Made by a program: the position numbers and the translations under genes. Positions 47,561 through 59,154 of a DNA stretch of 64,000 nt are shown one piece after another; position 1 is the stretch's first letter, and each line of letters starts with the position of its first letter. Origin of the DNA: Cycas panzhihuaensis (taxonomy: Eukaryota; Cycadophyta); assembly GCA_023213395.1 (NCBI GenBank), contig CM041465.1, forward strand, positions 64,053,741 to 64,117,740, read 5' to 3'. The notes under the pieces are model-generated. The model ran no database searches. It was given only the letters and a program-made list of their open reading frames with translations, and had not been told where the DNA came from.

Positions 47561-48825
47561 ACTCCTTGAATGTTTAAGTCAAATATTTAATATAGATTAT
47601 TGAGTTACTCCTATGTCCATGATCCAATGTCCATTGATTGAAGCCATATTATTTGCAATTCTAATAGGGCTTGGCATTGGTGAAGGAAATTCACAAGTGA
47701 TATACCACATCAAGCTTTGAAATATCTTTTTGGTTAGTCAATGGTATTTGATGCTAAATATCCCTCAATTCTTTGAAAGTGTGCTTGTATAAAACCTGCA
47801 CCACTAAAAGATTCTTCATAAGTTTTTTTAACATTGTGAGCTCCATGTTTTGGTTGGAACATGGCCAACTTATAAGTGGTAGTTCTATAGTCTTTTGTAA
47901 AGTTCCCTTTATGGTTATACTAATCAAACATAATAGTTTGAATGTTAATCCCTAAAGAGGTATTAGTTTGGCCTGACTATCTTGCTCTTTGTTGAGGTGG
48001 CCCTTAGCCTTGAGACTATCGAGGCTATGATTGAGGGTTTGGTTGACCTTGTGGATGATTTTCCATATTTATTCCTCTTCTCCTTACTCAGTTATTTCCT
48101 CTGCCATGATAAGGACTTTGATATTTTATGTAGTAAACTTCTTCTTCTACCTCAAAGGATACATTTGGAAGAGATTCAGAGGCTATAAAGTTAGTATCAA
48201 AGGTCTTGTCAAATTCAATGAATTTCTCAACAAGTGCTTCAAAATTAAGTGTCTTCAATGTTCAACTGAATTAAAGACTTCTAAGCAAATTTTTATAATT
48301 GAGAACATGTAGACATGATTGGATCAAGAATGCCCAAGTGATACATTAGGTCTTAAAATCTTTATCAATTACTTGTTTTATTAGTCGAAGGAGATTTACT
48401 ATCTCATGAGCTCATCCCTTCTACATTTTTAATTTATTCATTTTTAGAATAAGATGAACAAATTCTAAAACTAACTTGGTATCAAAGTTCTTCTTAAGAA
48501 CTTCAAGGACCTTCCAAGCTGTATCATGTTGCTCTTCATTAATCAAGTTGTGCAAAAGATGATCAGTAACTAATATAATTCCCGCATGAATCTTTTTATC
48601 ATCTATCTCTCATTGTAGTTTAGTTGTAGCATTTATAGAAGTTGTTGGGGTAAATCCACCTAAAGTAGGTGTTGTAGATATTGTAGGTATGATGGGTATG
48701 GGCTATAAGTGGGCTCTCCAAAGGCCTTCATACTTTGTAGTATTTTTAACCCTAATGTACCGCAAATCCTAATTTTCTTTGTCTTTCAATATATAATTGA
48801 CATTCTGCTTGAACTGAGATGACAT
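47561..48825 (-). pseudogene. Array unit C gag
   Basis: Starts at ATG 48825 on the minus strand, the only one of the four gag copies here with its start codon kept (MSSQFKQNVNYILKDKEN). A stop follows after about 20 codons (Trp to TAG). The C-terminal zinc knuckle near 47880-47930 has lost its Cys residues. Confidence 0.8.
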
Positions 48826-50761
48826 AGTAATGATGAAGAAGTAGAAGAGATGATATAAGTATGTGCTACTGACATGCGTGGCTAGTATAGTTGGCACAAC
48901 AATGATATAGAAATAAATGCTATGATGAGAAGCAAGCAATGATTAAGCATTTTGCAACAATTATGAAAAATAAGTATAACCAATGATATAAGAATAAGAC
49001 CTAATATAGAGATGGTAAATAGTGGTGATGTGTCATGCCACTAACCTCTAACTTATGTCTAAATGTAGGTGAGGTTTTGATTCCTAAGGTTTCTAGTATA
49101 TTATTAGGGTCTTCAACCGCGATACCCGCACCTATACTTAGTGATGAAATCAAAGTCATAGTGGACCCCAGGTACTCCTAGTCCTTATCCAGTTCACTAA
49201 TGAATAGTTATATACCTCCTCCAAAGAGTCAAATAGTATGTGTATATCCCACGGCTATGACAGATATTTGACTAGATTAATTTTAATCTTACATTAAGGT
49301 TTTCAATTTTCTCAGGTGGTTATCAGGATTATCCCTAATTGTAGGCCATAGATATGGCTAATATATCTCTATACCACTATTATGGTTAAAACGAAACCTA
49401 GTATGAAACTCATACCTCCCTTAAGGCCCACACTTTGGCCAACCATGGCCTATTTCAACTAAGACGAGTATGCGCACAAGTTAAGAACTGGCAGTATAAA
49501 TCGTATGGATGAGATTTCTTTTAGGAATGATGTAAGTTATTTTGGAATAATTGAAAACTAAAATAGAAAGTTACTAAATGTGCTTGTTTACTTTTCGTGC
49601 TTACTTTGTTGTCATTGCTACTTTATATGATGCTTTATGCTATGTATGCAAATAGAAAAGATATGCTAGATTTAGTAGGGGAACTAGATATTACTTCAGA
49701 TACAAGGTTTCCCTTGCTTTAGTACAATGTTTTCAAATATATTTTTGGAAATTTCAATTCAAAATCCATAAAGGGCTAAAAAGTGAATCAACTTGCTACT
49801 AAAGTACTGATTTTTATAAATCTAGATGCATGTTATTTTTTCCTATTTTGTGATTTTTTCATAAAATTTATAAATAATGATAAATGGGTAAAATTTTCTA
49901 AAACTTATAAATATTAAGACCTAAATGATAGAATCTAAATTTATAGTAGACAAAAAAAGTGTTCAAAATATCATTTTTAATAGAGTAGTAAAGTAAGATT
50001 TCTAAAAGGGCATAATTTTTTTTTTGCTCAAGAAAAACATAAAAGTAGAATCTTGCCAGATCCATTATCTCATAATCTAAACTTTAATATTTAAAAAGTT
50101 GTATATTTACATGTACATCAACTTTTTCTTCTGCACCATCTCCAAAATTAGCCAAAAGCTGCTTGAAATGCCCTCACAATATCCATTGTGGTGTTAAGCA
50201 AGCAAATTTAGCATCCATGAGAAAACTGCATAGATCTCACTAACTAGTGGATGAAATTTAATGAGATTTATCTTAAAATGATTCTAAATAAAAATCTAGT
50301 AGATACCTTAAAAAAGCTTTCAAATTTTTAGCTTATGTTTAAAGGATTTCATTGGGAAAAATGTATAAAGTCACTTATCAAATAAATTTTAATATTTTAT
50401 CTCAACCAAAACACACTATTATAGGATGAATATAAAGCTTCTCTATAAGGGAGAAATGATCCTCTTAGTAAGCCCACCCTACATATCAAATTTCATCAAA
50501 ATATGAGTTGGTCAAAATTTTCATAAAATTTTAGTCCTATGCTTCTTGGACTGTTCTAGTAACCAAATGGCTTCAAAAACCCATATTTTTCACCTCAAAA
50601 TTTCTATACATATAGAGAAAGTAGCAACATATAAAGCAATATAATTTTAAGCTGTCAAAATATTAAAAATAATGAGTGCACTCTCAATGCTTCACATTAA
50701 TGGTGAAGGAGAGACAAAATGACTCCATGTAAGTGGAATAGAGTGAATAGATCCCCTTCTA
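48826..50761 (-). other. Array unit C leader
   Basis: About 1.9 kb, homologous to the unit B leader, with no supported ORF. Confidence 0.75.
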
Positions 50762-50773
50762 GCTTTGATACCA
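50762..50773 (-). promoter_or_regulatory. Primer binding site of array unit C
   Basis: The plus strand GCTTTGATACCA differs by one transition from the tRNA-iMet complement. Confidence 0.83.
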
Positions 50774-50775
50774 CA

Positions 50776-50923
50776 TGAAGGAATGATGAATATAGGGAAT
50801 AAATCACTCACATATACATAATGTCAATGGAGAATGAAAAAGAGATGAAACAAAATATGAGAGTAAGCTTAGAGGTGAGAATGAATAATGACTTCCTCCT
50901 TGAGATTTTACCTTTTATTACTA
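50776..50923 (-). repeat. Array LTR c, truncated
   Basis: Only the first 148 bp (plus-strand order) of the LTR are present. After CTTTTATTACTA the sequence changes to integrase coding sequence equivalent to about 46340 in unit C. The missing part is the other half of the LTR, the polypurine tract, RNase H and RT of unit D. Confidence 0.85.
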
Positions 50924-52150
50924 ATCATCTATCTCTATAAAAATGACATCTTTGGTAATGTTGATTTTTCATTATGAAGGTATAAAGACCCTACACCATT
51001 TCTTATCCATAGGGTATTCATCAAAGATGCCTTTAAGTTCCCTTAGCTAGAGTTTATTTTGATCTGCATCTAGAACGTGGGAATAGCATGTAGAGAATTT
51101 TTTTTTAAAGTAGTGAATAATGAGAGCTTGTCTTGACCACTTTTCATTAGGTGATTGTCCTTCCTTTGATAGCTTGATAGCATTGATACAATAAATAGTT
51201 GTCTAAATAGCTTTGGCCCATAGGTAGGTAGATACATTTTTGTATACTAACATAACTCAAGCCATGTTTATGATTGTCTTATTCATGCACTTAGCAACTC
51301 TATTTTGCTGTGGGGGTATCTACTAGTGCTGCTCAATGTTTGATGTCATTGTCTCGAAGGTAGCTTTCAAACTCATGTGAGGTATATTCACCACCATTAT
51401 CAATTTTAATACATTTGAGTTGATAATATAACTCTTTTTCAATACAGGCTTTAAATTCTTTGAATATATAGAAGGCTTCATATTTCTTGTGTAGAAAAGC
51501 TAGCCATACTTTTCTAGTGAAACCATTAATGAAAGAGATGTAATATAACTTTCCCTTTAGTGAAGGAATAGGCATTGGTCTACACAAATATGAGTGTAAT
51601 AATTGTAATAGATGGCTTGATTTTCACTAAATTTTAAGAAAGGGTTATCGATGAGATTTGGCTATGATACAAGATTTACATTTAAAGGGCTTAAAGGAGA
51701 ACTTTAGAAGATTTGGAAGAGTGTTACAAAGATCTCTAAGTCTATCAATATGAACATGGCCCATGTAAGTATGCCGAAAAGCTTTTGTTAATAACATTGT
51801 ATGGGTCAAGATGGAGTTAAATGTAGATTCTTCATTAGCGCAAGGGCTTTGAGCACAATGGACTTTAGAAAATAAAGAGCCATTCAGTAGAAAGAGTTTA
51901 CTAGAGAGATGTCTAATCAAGACCACTTAATTAGTTAGAGGGTAAATAACTTGGAGAGTCTGGTCATTTATAGTTACACTCAGATTAAATCCATGAGAGA
52001 TAAGTGTGGATAATGAAAGTAGGTTTTATTTGAGATTGGATATATATAAGACATCAAGCAATGTAAGATCTCTTAAGCCTGCAAGTTTTAGGTGAATATT
52101 ACTAATTCCATTACTAGGTTATTGTGATTTATGAACTATGTGAGTAACTC
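50924..52150 (-). pseudogene. Array unit D pol remnant: integrase only
   Basis: On the minus strand, 51645-51926 carries GAG-pre-integrase with HTYMGHVHIDRLRDL and intact zinc-binding Cys residues (CKSCIIAKSHR). 51333-51587 carries the integrase core (FTRKVWLAFLHKK, IDNGGEYTSHEFESYL). The first core Asp region reads INGFTRK. RT and RNase H are absent through the deletion at 50923/50924. Confidence 0.87.
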
Positions 52151-53430
52151 CTTAAATATTTAAGTCAAATGTTTGATATAGACTACGATTGCACATTATA
52201 TATTGAGTTGCTCCTATGTCCATGATCCACTATCCATCAATTGAAGCCACACTATTTGTAATTCCAATAGGGCTTGGCATTGGTAAAGGGAATTCACAGG
52301 TGATATATCCACATCAAGCTTCAAAATATCTCTTTGGTTAGCTAATGGCATTTGATATTGAAGATCCCTTAATTCTTTGAAAATGTATTTATACAAAACT
52401 TACACCACTAAAGGATTCTTCACAAGTTTCTACAACATTGTGAGCTCCATGTTTTGGTGAGAACTTGGCCAACTTATAAGTGGCAGTTTTATAGTCTTCT
52501 GTAAAGTGTCATTTACGTTTACATCAATCACACATAATAGTTTGATTGCCAGTCCCTGAAGAGGTATTGGTTTGGCCTTACTATCTTGCTCTTTATTGAG
52601 GTGGACCTTGGCCTTGAGACTATCGAGGCTATGACTAAAGGTTTAGATGACTATATAGATGATTTTCCATATTTCTTCCTCTTCCTCTTGCTTAGTTATT
52701 TCCTCTGCCATAAGAGGGACCTTGTTTTTTTATATAACAAACTTCTTCTTCCACCTCAAAAGCTGCATTTGGAAGAGATTTAGAGGCTATAACATTGGTA
52801 TCAAAGGTTTTAGCAAATTCTATAAATTTCTTAATAAGTGCTTCAAAGTTAAGTATCTTTAATGTTCCACTAGATTGAAGACTTCCAAGCAAGTTTTTAT
52901 AACCAGGGATATGTAGATATGATTAGATCAAAAATGCCCAAGTGATATACTGGGTCTTAAAATCTTTATCAATTGCTTGTTTTATTGGTCGAAGGAGATT
53001 TATTATCTCATGAGCTGTCCCTTTTGTATTTTTAATTTGTTCATTTTTAGAACAAGATGAACAAATTCTAAATCTGACTTGGTATCAAAGTTCTTCTTGA
53101 GAACTTCAAGGACCTTTTAGGCTATATCATATTGCTCTTCATTAATTAAGTTATTCAATGAGTGATTAGTAACCAACATAATTCTTATACAAATATTTTC
53201 ATCATCTATCTCCTACTGTAGTTTGGCTACAATATCTGTAGGAGCTATTGGGGTGAATCCACCAAAAGTAGGCATTGTAGCTATTGTAGGTATGATGGGT
53301 GTAGGCTACAAGTGGGATCTCTAAAGGCCTTCATACTTTGTAGCATTTTTAACTTCACTGTACCATAAATCCTAATTTTCTTTGTCTTTCAATATGTAAT
53401 TGATATTCTACTTGAATTTAAATGATATGG
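52151..53430 (-). pseudogene. Array unit D gag
   Basis: Homologous to B and C. The minus-strand frame 52692-52892 reads NFEALIKKFIEFAKTFDTN and FEVEEEVCYIKKQGPSYGRGNN. The zinc knuckle near 52490-52540 retains Cys, Cys and His but has stops between them. The start codon region near 53430 is altered. Confidence 0.78.
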
Positions 53431-54419
53431 TGATAATGAAGAAGTAGAAAATATGATAGAAGTATGTGCCACTAATACGTATACCTAGTACACATAGTAC
53501 AACAGGGATATATAAATGAATGCTATGATGAGAAGCAAACAATGATTAAGTATTTTTCAACAACTATAAAAAATAAGTAAAAGCAATGATGCAAGAATGA
53601 GGTCTAATGTAGAGTTGGCAAAGAGTGGTAATATGTCATGCCACTAACCTCTAACTTATGTCCAAATACAGGTGAAGTTTTAATACCTAAGGATTCTAGT
53701 ATACGATTAGGGCCTTTACTGGTGACACCTGCACCTATATTTGGTGATGAAATCTAAGTCACAATAGAGCTTAGGTACTCATAGTCCTCATCCAGTTCAC
53801 TAGTGAGTAACTATATACCTTCTCTAATAGTCAAATAGCACATGCGTATCCTATAGGTATGATGGATATTGGACCAAATTAATTTTAATCTTGCACTAAG
53901 GTTTTTAATTTTTTCAAGTGGTTATTAGGATTATGCCTAATTGGAGGCCATGGGTATAGCTAACCTATCTCTCTACCACTATTCTAGTTAAGACCAGACC
54001 GAGTATGAAACTCACATCTCCCTTAGGGCCCAAACTTTGGCTAACCATAGTCTATTTTTTTTTTTGATTAGATAAAATGAATTTTAGTGGGTTTGAAGAA
54101 GGATCCCACAACCTAATACATCAAGAAATGTAGCATGACAGATAAGTATGAGTCCGTGACAGCCCCACGGACTAGGCCGCATAAGTGCTGTGACAAGCCC
54201 CAAAGCTTAGCATCGATCAAATCCTTCTCAACCAGAACCAAAAGATCCCTGGGAAAATCTGACTTCCATATTTGTCCTGTCCTTTGTCTCACTCCCCAAT
54301 TTGCTAGAAAATCAGCTGGTTTATTTCTAGCTCTCAGAGTATGCCCAATCCGGACTGACCCCCTTTAATGATTTCCTTGGCGTCATTGAATAAAAGTTGG
54401 AAGCTCAATCCAGAATAAC

Positions 54420-55699
54420 CTCCTCTTTCAAGGATTTCACCACAACCTCAGAGTCTCCCTCAATAATCACTTTCTGATGATTACCTTCCGCTGCAAGGTG
54501 AAGGGCTTTAAGCATAGCGTGCATCTCTGCATAGTGGTTTGTCTGGCAATGAGAATTTCGCAAAAGCCCAAAGGGTAGACCCAGAATGATCTCTACAAAT
54601 ACCTCCCCCCCTGGCAGCCCTGGGATTCCCCTTTGCAGCACCATCAAAATTTATCTTGACCCATGTCTCCTCGGGAGGCAGCCACTTGATCTCTTTATTC
54701 TTCCCCGCCCCGAAAGTAGGAACAATATCCCACTTGCTCAAAATCCTTCTCTTCGGCCCTAACCTAGGCTTTTCTATTACAGGTCTGAGGTTCTCTTTTA
54801 CTTCTGCACAAATTCTACAAAAAATAGCAGTCTGGTCCATCCGTTTAGCCTGGAATATTCTACGGTTCCTTTCTTTCCATATGTTCCAGGCTAGGATCGG
54901 AAGAGCGCTAATCCATATGCAACTCAACGTCTTGCTCCTAAATGGGCTTCTCCAGGCCATCCAAAGATCCGATATCTTCTCCGAGAATATCCAATTTACC
55001 TCGAGTTTCCCTAGCAACATTCTCCATATCTCCCTTGTGTAAGAGCATTCCAAAAAAATATGGTCCATAGACTCTTCTTCCGAGTGACATAAGGAACATC
55101 CTGTTGCCAATACAAGCCTCTTCTTTTCGTGTTATCACCAGAAGAATTTTGTTTTTAAACAGTCCACCAAAAACAATAATCTTTGGAATGATAGGGAGTT
55201 TCAGCACCCTCAAAGATAGGGTTTCTCTCGTCCCTCTTGCTTGGCACAAGTAAAGATACCCATGCTTTACGAGTAGACCCGGACGGACTCGGGGCCACAC
55301 TATCGAATCCTCCACAGGAATATAGGAATGTAACACTTGCCCAGAAGACTCCTGGTCTTGCTAAGGCCCTCTTGCACTCTATCGCCTTGAATCTCCTCTA
55401 GGGTCTTCCAGACCTCGCTATCCCCGCTTCCTTCCCAAGAGTCCATCACATGACTACCATAGATCCCGACACATGGGCCCATTAAGGGCTCTAGATCCGA
55501 TAATCCTTTAGAGCGACTTCACCGCACCATGCATCCTCCCAGAATCTGATGTTGTTCCCATCCCCAAGCCTCCATCTCAACCCACTCCTTAGAGCATTCC
55601 AAGCTTCGGGATGCCCCTCCGATAGAAGAGCCGCCCGAGAGACATCATTAATCGCCAACGAACCACCTTGCACGATTTCCTAATTAAGATCTTCTCCCA
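54420..55699 (-). pseudogene. LINE C-terminal part: zinc-finger (zf-RVT) and RNase H
   Basis: On the minus strand the 54508-55110 frame (200 codons) begins with CSLCHSEEESMDHIFLEC, a zf-RVT finger, then ILAWNIWKERNRRIF. RNase H follows: INFDGAAKGNP, GGICRDHSGSTLWAFAK, then in a shifted frame NHYAEMHAMLKALHLA and IIEGDSEVVV. All three recognisable acidic residues (FDGA, AEM, GDS) are kept. The frameshift lies near 54545-54560. A C-terminal RNase H is characteristic of many plant L1 elements. Confidence 0.9.
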
Positions 55700-56905
55700 A
55701 AGCCTCTCCCCTTGCTGCACGCCACCCCAACTTGGCACCTAAAGTCGCATTGAAGAGAGGAAGTCTTCTTAAGTTAAGGCCCCTACCATTTCTGAGATGC
55801 ACCTTGCTCCACCGACGGATGAATTCATCCCTAGTTTCCGAACCTACCAGAGGAACCTTTTTGGATGGATTCGATGATATCCGAGATGCTCGCCGACTCA
55901 GAGATAGACATCCAGAAAACTGGGATGCTCTGAAGCGTGGAGGCTACAAGTTGGAGTTTACCAGCTTGGCTCAAGAGCGCTCCTTTCCATCCGGCCATTT
56001 TCTGCACTTATTAATAAGAGGATTCCACATTTCCTTGGCCATCTTTCCAACGAAGAGAGGAAGGCCGAGGAAAGTAGTGGGGAGTTTTCTAATGCCCATC
56101 TCTAGGCATCTGCTGATCCTGCCTTGGATACAGCCAGGAGTGTTTAAAAAATAAACATTGCTCTTGTTCAGATTTATTTTTTGATTCGTGGCCTTCTCAA
56201 AATGGCCTAGGAACTCTTTAAAGTTGGTGGCCTCTCTAATTGTAGATTTCCCAAGGAAGACATTGTCGTCCACGAATTGGTGGTGGGCCACATTATCCAC
56301 TCCCGATGTTGGCTTAATACCAGAAATCGCTCCCTGTCTCCTCAAGGATTCCAGGGATCTACCCAACAATTCTGCCATCGTGATAAACAGGAAGGGAGAG
56401 AGCGGGTCACCTTGCCTCAACCCCCTACATCCTGGGAAAAAACAGGAAGACGAACCATTAATAATAACAAAACTGGGGATTTCCAATGCATAGTTTTATC
56501 CAAGAGCGCCATGTCTCTCCAAAACCAAAAGCCTTTAGGCAATCGAAAGCAGCATCCCAAGAGACCCTATCGAAGGCCTTCGAGAGGTCAATCTTTATAA
56601 GCATCGCAGGCTCCTTCCTCTCGGCCGCAGAGTGAATGGTTTCAGAAACAACGATGTACCCATCGTATCCGTCTCCCCAGAAAACCATCTTGATTCTGTG
56701 AGATGATGTTTGGCATGATTTGCTTTAACCTAATCGCGAAAACCTTTGTTAGGATTTTGTATTTTACATTACAAAGGCTTATGGGCCGAAAGTCCTCCAT
56801 CCTTTCTGCTCCCTCTATCTTGGGAATAAGGACCAGGAAAGTAGTCTGCCACTCCTGTAATATCTTCCTGTTCACGTAAAATTCTTGGAGCGCATCCATG
56901 TAGTG
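55700..56905 (-). pseudogene. LINE reverse transcriptase
   Basis: On the minus strand: TTFLVLIPKIEGA and FRPISLCNVKYKILTKV (56642-56899), then IDLSKAFDRVSWD, then RGLRQGDPLSPFLFI and HHQFVDDNVF with the catalytic FVDD at about 56266-56277, and KSNVYFLNTP and LPTTFLGLPLFVGK. This is the RVT_1 domain of a plant L1 element. The N-terminal endonuclease is missing by 5' truncation. A frameshift lies near 56460-56490; otherwise long open stretches remain. Confidence 0.92.
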
Positions 56906-58047
56906 GTATAAATTGTATGGATGAGATTCCTTTTAGGAATAATATAGGTTGTTTCCAAATAATTAAAAACTAAAATAAAAAGTTGCCAAATGTGATTGCT
57001 TTAGTACAATGTTTCTAAATATGTTTCTAAAAATTTCAATACAAAAACCATAGAGGGCTAAAAAGAGAATCAACTTACTACTAAAATACTAATTTTTCTA
57101 AATCTAGATGCATGCTATTTTGCCCTGTTTTATGATTTTTTCACAAAATTTATAAATAATGATAAATGGGCAAAATTTTCTAAAAATTATAAATATGAAG
57201 GCCTAAATGATGGAATCTAAATTTATGGTAGAAGAAAAATATGTTTAAAATGTCATTTCTAATAGAGTAGTGTAGTAGTATTTCTGAAAGGCATAATTTA
57301 TTTTTACCCAAGAAAAGCATAAAGGAAGAATCTTGCCAGATCTACTATCTTAGAATCTAAACTTCAATATGTTAAAAGTTATACCTTGACATGTACATCA
57401 ACTTTTCCTTCTACACCATCTTCAAAATCAATAAAAAATGCTACCTAGAATGCCCTCGTAATATCCTTTATTGGGTTGAGTAGGCAAATTTAGCATCTGT
57501 AAGAAACCTTCATAAATCTCACTAATCAATGGATGAAATTTGATAAGATTTATCTTAAAATGATTCTAAGACAAAAATCTACTAGATCCCTTGAAATAAC
57601 TTTTAAATTTTTAGCTTATGTTTAAAGGATTTTATTGGGAAAAGTGTTTGAAATCACTTATCTATAAATTTTAACCTTTTATCTTAGTCAAAACTCACTA
57701 TTGTAGGCTAAATCTAAAGCTACTATAGAAGGAAAAAATTATCCTTTTAGTAAGGCAGCCATGCATGCCAAATTTTATCAAAATCTGAGATGGTCAAATT
57801 TTTCATAAAATTTTAGTCCCTTAATGTTTCTGGGACTGTTTCAGCAACTAAACAACTTTAAAAACCTATATTTTTCACCTATGAAATTCTATACATATAG
57901 AGAAAGTAACAACATATAAAGTAATATAATTTTAAGCTCTCAAAATGTTAAAAATAATGAGTGCACTCTTAATACTTCACATTAAAGGTGAAGGACAGGC
58001 AAAATGACTCCATGCAAGTGGAATTGAGTGAGTAGATCCTCTTCTAG

Positions 58048-58059
58048 CTCTAATACCAC
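58048..58059 (-). promoter_or_regulatory. Primer binding site of array unit D
   Basis: The plus strand GCTCTAATACCA differs by one G-to-A change from the tRNA-iMet complement. Confidence 0.83.
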
Positions 58060-58060
58060 A

Positions 58061-58374
58061 TGAAGGAAGGATGGATCTAGGAAATAAATCACTAACATGC
58101 ATATAATGGCAATGGAGAATGAAAAAAAGTTAAAATAAAATATAAGAGCAAAGCTTGGAGGTGAGAATGAATAATGACTCCCTCCTTGAGATTTTGTCTT
58201 TTATTACTGAGGGTGAGTATTAGGGTTAGGATTTTTCTGCCTAATGATATGAACCCAAAATTACATCTAAATGCACATAAAGTGCATTTCACTAAAAGAC
58301 TAATGTTAATAATATGTATCCTAAGGTCACTTAATTAATCTATATAAATAACCTTGATACATTAACCTCTTTTA
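58061..58374 (-). repeat. Array LTR d (outer 5' LTR)
   Basis: 314 bp, TGAAGGAAGG to TAACCTCTTTTA. The AAATT that follows pairs with AAATT at 36212-36216. Confidence 0.87.
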
Positions 58375-58415
58375 AAATTCTCCACCTTAAACTTTACATT
58401 TATTAGTTTTACCAT
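58375..58415 (-). pseudogene. Copia 2 gag, first codons
   Basis: The minus strand starts at ATG 58415 and reads MVKLINVKFKVEN, the usual start of a Copia Gag (KFxVExFxGKNNFxLWKMK). The next residues of that motif occur at 36217, on the other side of the array. Confidence 0.8.
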
Positions 58416-58473
58416 TTGGTGCAGAGAAAGTTGATACCAAAACCTTCATAAATTTATTACAAAAATAAAGGCA

Positions 58474-58485
58474 GCTCTAGTACCA
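58474..58485 (-). promoter_or_regulatory. Primer binding site of Copia 2
   Basis: The plus strand GCTCTAGTACCA is two transitions away from the tRNA-iMet complement GCTCTGATACCA and lies five bases from the LTR. Confidence 0.78.
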
Positions 58486-58490
58486 CTTAT

Positions 58491-59154
58491 TAAGAAAACT
58501 AGGTCCCAATAACCAAAAACTACCACTAAGATCTAAACTATTTTACAACTAGTTATAGGAATTGAAACTAAAATTTACCATCTAAATTCTTAAATAAGAG
58601 ATAATACAATAAATAAATCAGAAAGTTAAAGCATCATATATACACTAGATACAACATGGTAAAACCCTAACAGTATGCTAGAGAAACATCTACATAGGAA
58701 AGGTATCGATCTTTATTATCCAAGAATAGAGCAATGCATATAATCTATAGTAGAATACTTATAACAATAACAACCAAGTGTCTCTTCTCAATATAGTACA
58801 TCCAATACATCGAATATCATTAACATAATGAAAAAGCACCCTAAATTGGGCTACATGAGAGAGTCATACAAGATACAAGTCTTAACCATAAAATTTGGGG
58901 TATTTTGAATGAACACCCATAATTCTCTTTATAATTTTTAGTATGTTTTATAGTACTTTTGGGTCAGGGGCTATCGCCCCCAAACTTCCATTTATGGGGT
59001 TGGGGGGAAGGAGGGTTATAACACCCCTTGTATCCTCCAGCCAATGGGGGCTTTCACCCCACTTAGATCCCCTCATGAAAGTTTGGGGGGGAATTGTGCT
59101 ACCAACCTATCAAAATTATTTGCCTCTAAAGTATTGTTATCACATTATCTAATA
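58491..59154 (-). repeat. 5' LTR of Copia 2
   Basis: 664 bp, aligned with 31630-32280. It carries a GGGGC-TATC-GCCCC hairpin at about 58971-58984 and other G/C-rich runs near 59000-59100 that are shorter in the 3' LTR. Confidence 0.87.

Larger units (their letters stand above)
54055..56905 (-). mobile_element. L1-type LINE, 5'-truncated
   Basis: A minus-strand non-LTR retrotransposon with an 11-base poly(T) at 54055-54065, which is the poly(A) end on the minus strand. It has no LTRs and is truncated in the RT N-terminus at about 56905. About 40 bp of leader seen in the other units (between the ACCATGGCCTATTT and GTATAAATCGTATGG equivalents) are absent, so insertion went with a small target deletion. 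It is richer in G+C and in CAG/CTG than all surrounding sequence. Confidence 0.9.
53431..58047 (-). other. Array unit D leader (interrupted by LINE)
   Basis: 53431-54054 and about 56906-58047 together equal the leader of units B and C, minus about 40 bp at the LINE insertion point. Confidence 0.75.
36218..58374 (-). mobile_element. Tandem Copia family 1 array (three units, shared LTRs)
   Basis: The order is LTR a (36218-36530), internal B, LTR b (43510-43822), internal C, partial LTR c (50776-50923), internal D (lacking RT and RNase H), LTR d (58061-58374). Each inner LTR has a primer binding site on its left and a polypurine tract on its right, so it serves two units. AAATT at 36212-36216 and AAATT at 58375-58379 flank the whole array, which sits in the gag start of Copia 2. 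This is the layout expected of one insertion enlarged by unequal recombination, or of a multimer inserted as one. Confidence 0.85.
31630..59154 (-). mobile_element. Copia family 2 element (interrupted by Copia 1 array)
   Basis: A Ty1/copia element on the minus strand: 5' LTR 58491-59154, primer binding site 58474-58485, gag start at ATG 58415, then (after the array 36218-58374) the rest of gag, integrase, RT, RNase H, polypurine tract at 32281-32291 and 3' LTR 31630-32280. It would be about 5.4 kb without the insertion. I see no matching 5-bp target duplication at its outer ends (ACTAT against GAAAC), so flanking bases may have changed or one end rearranged. Confidence 0.85.
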
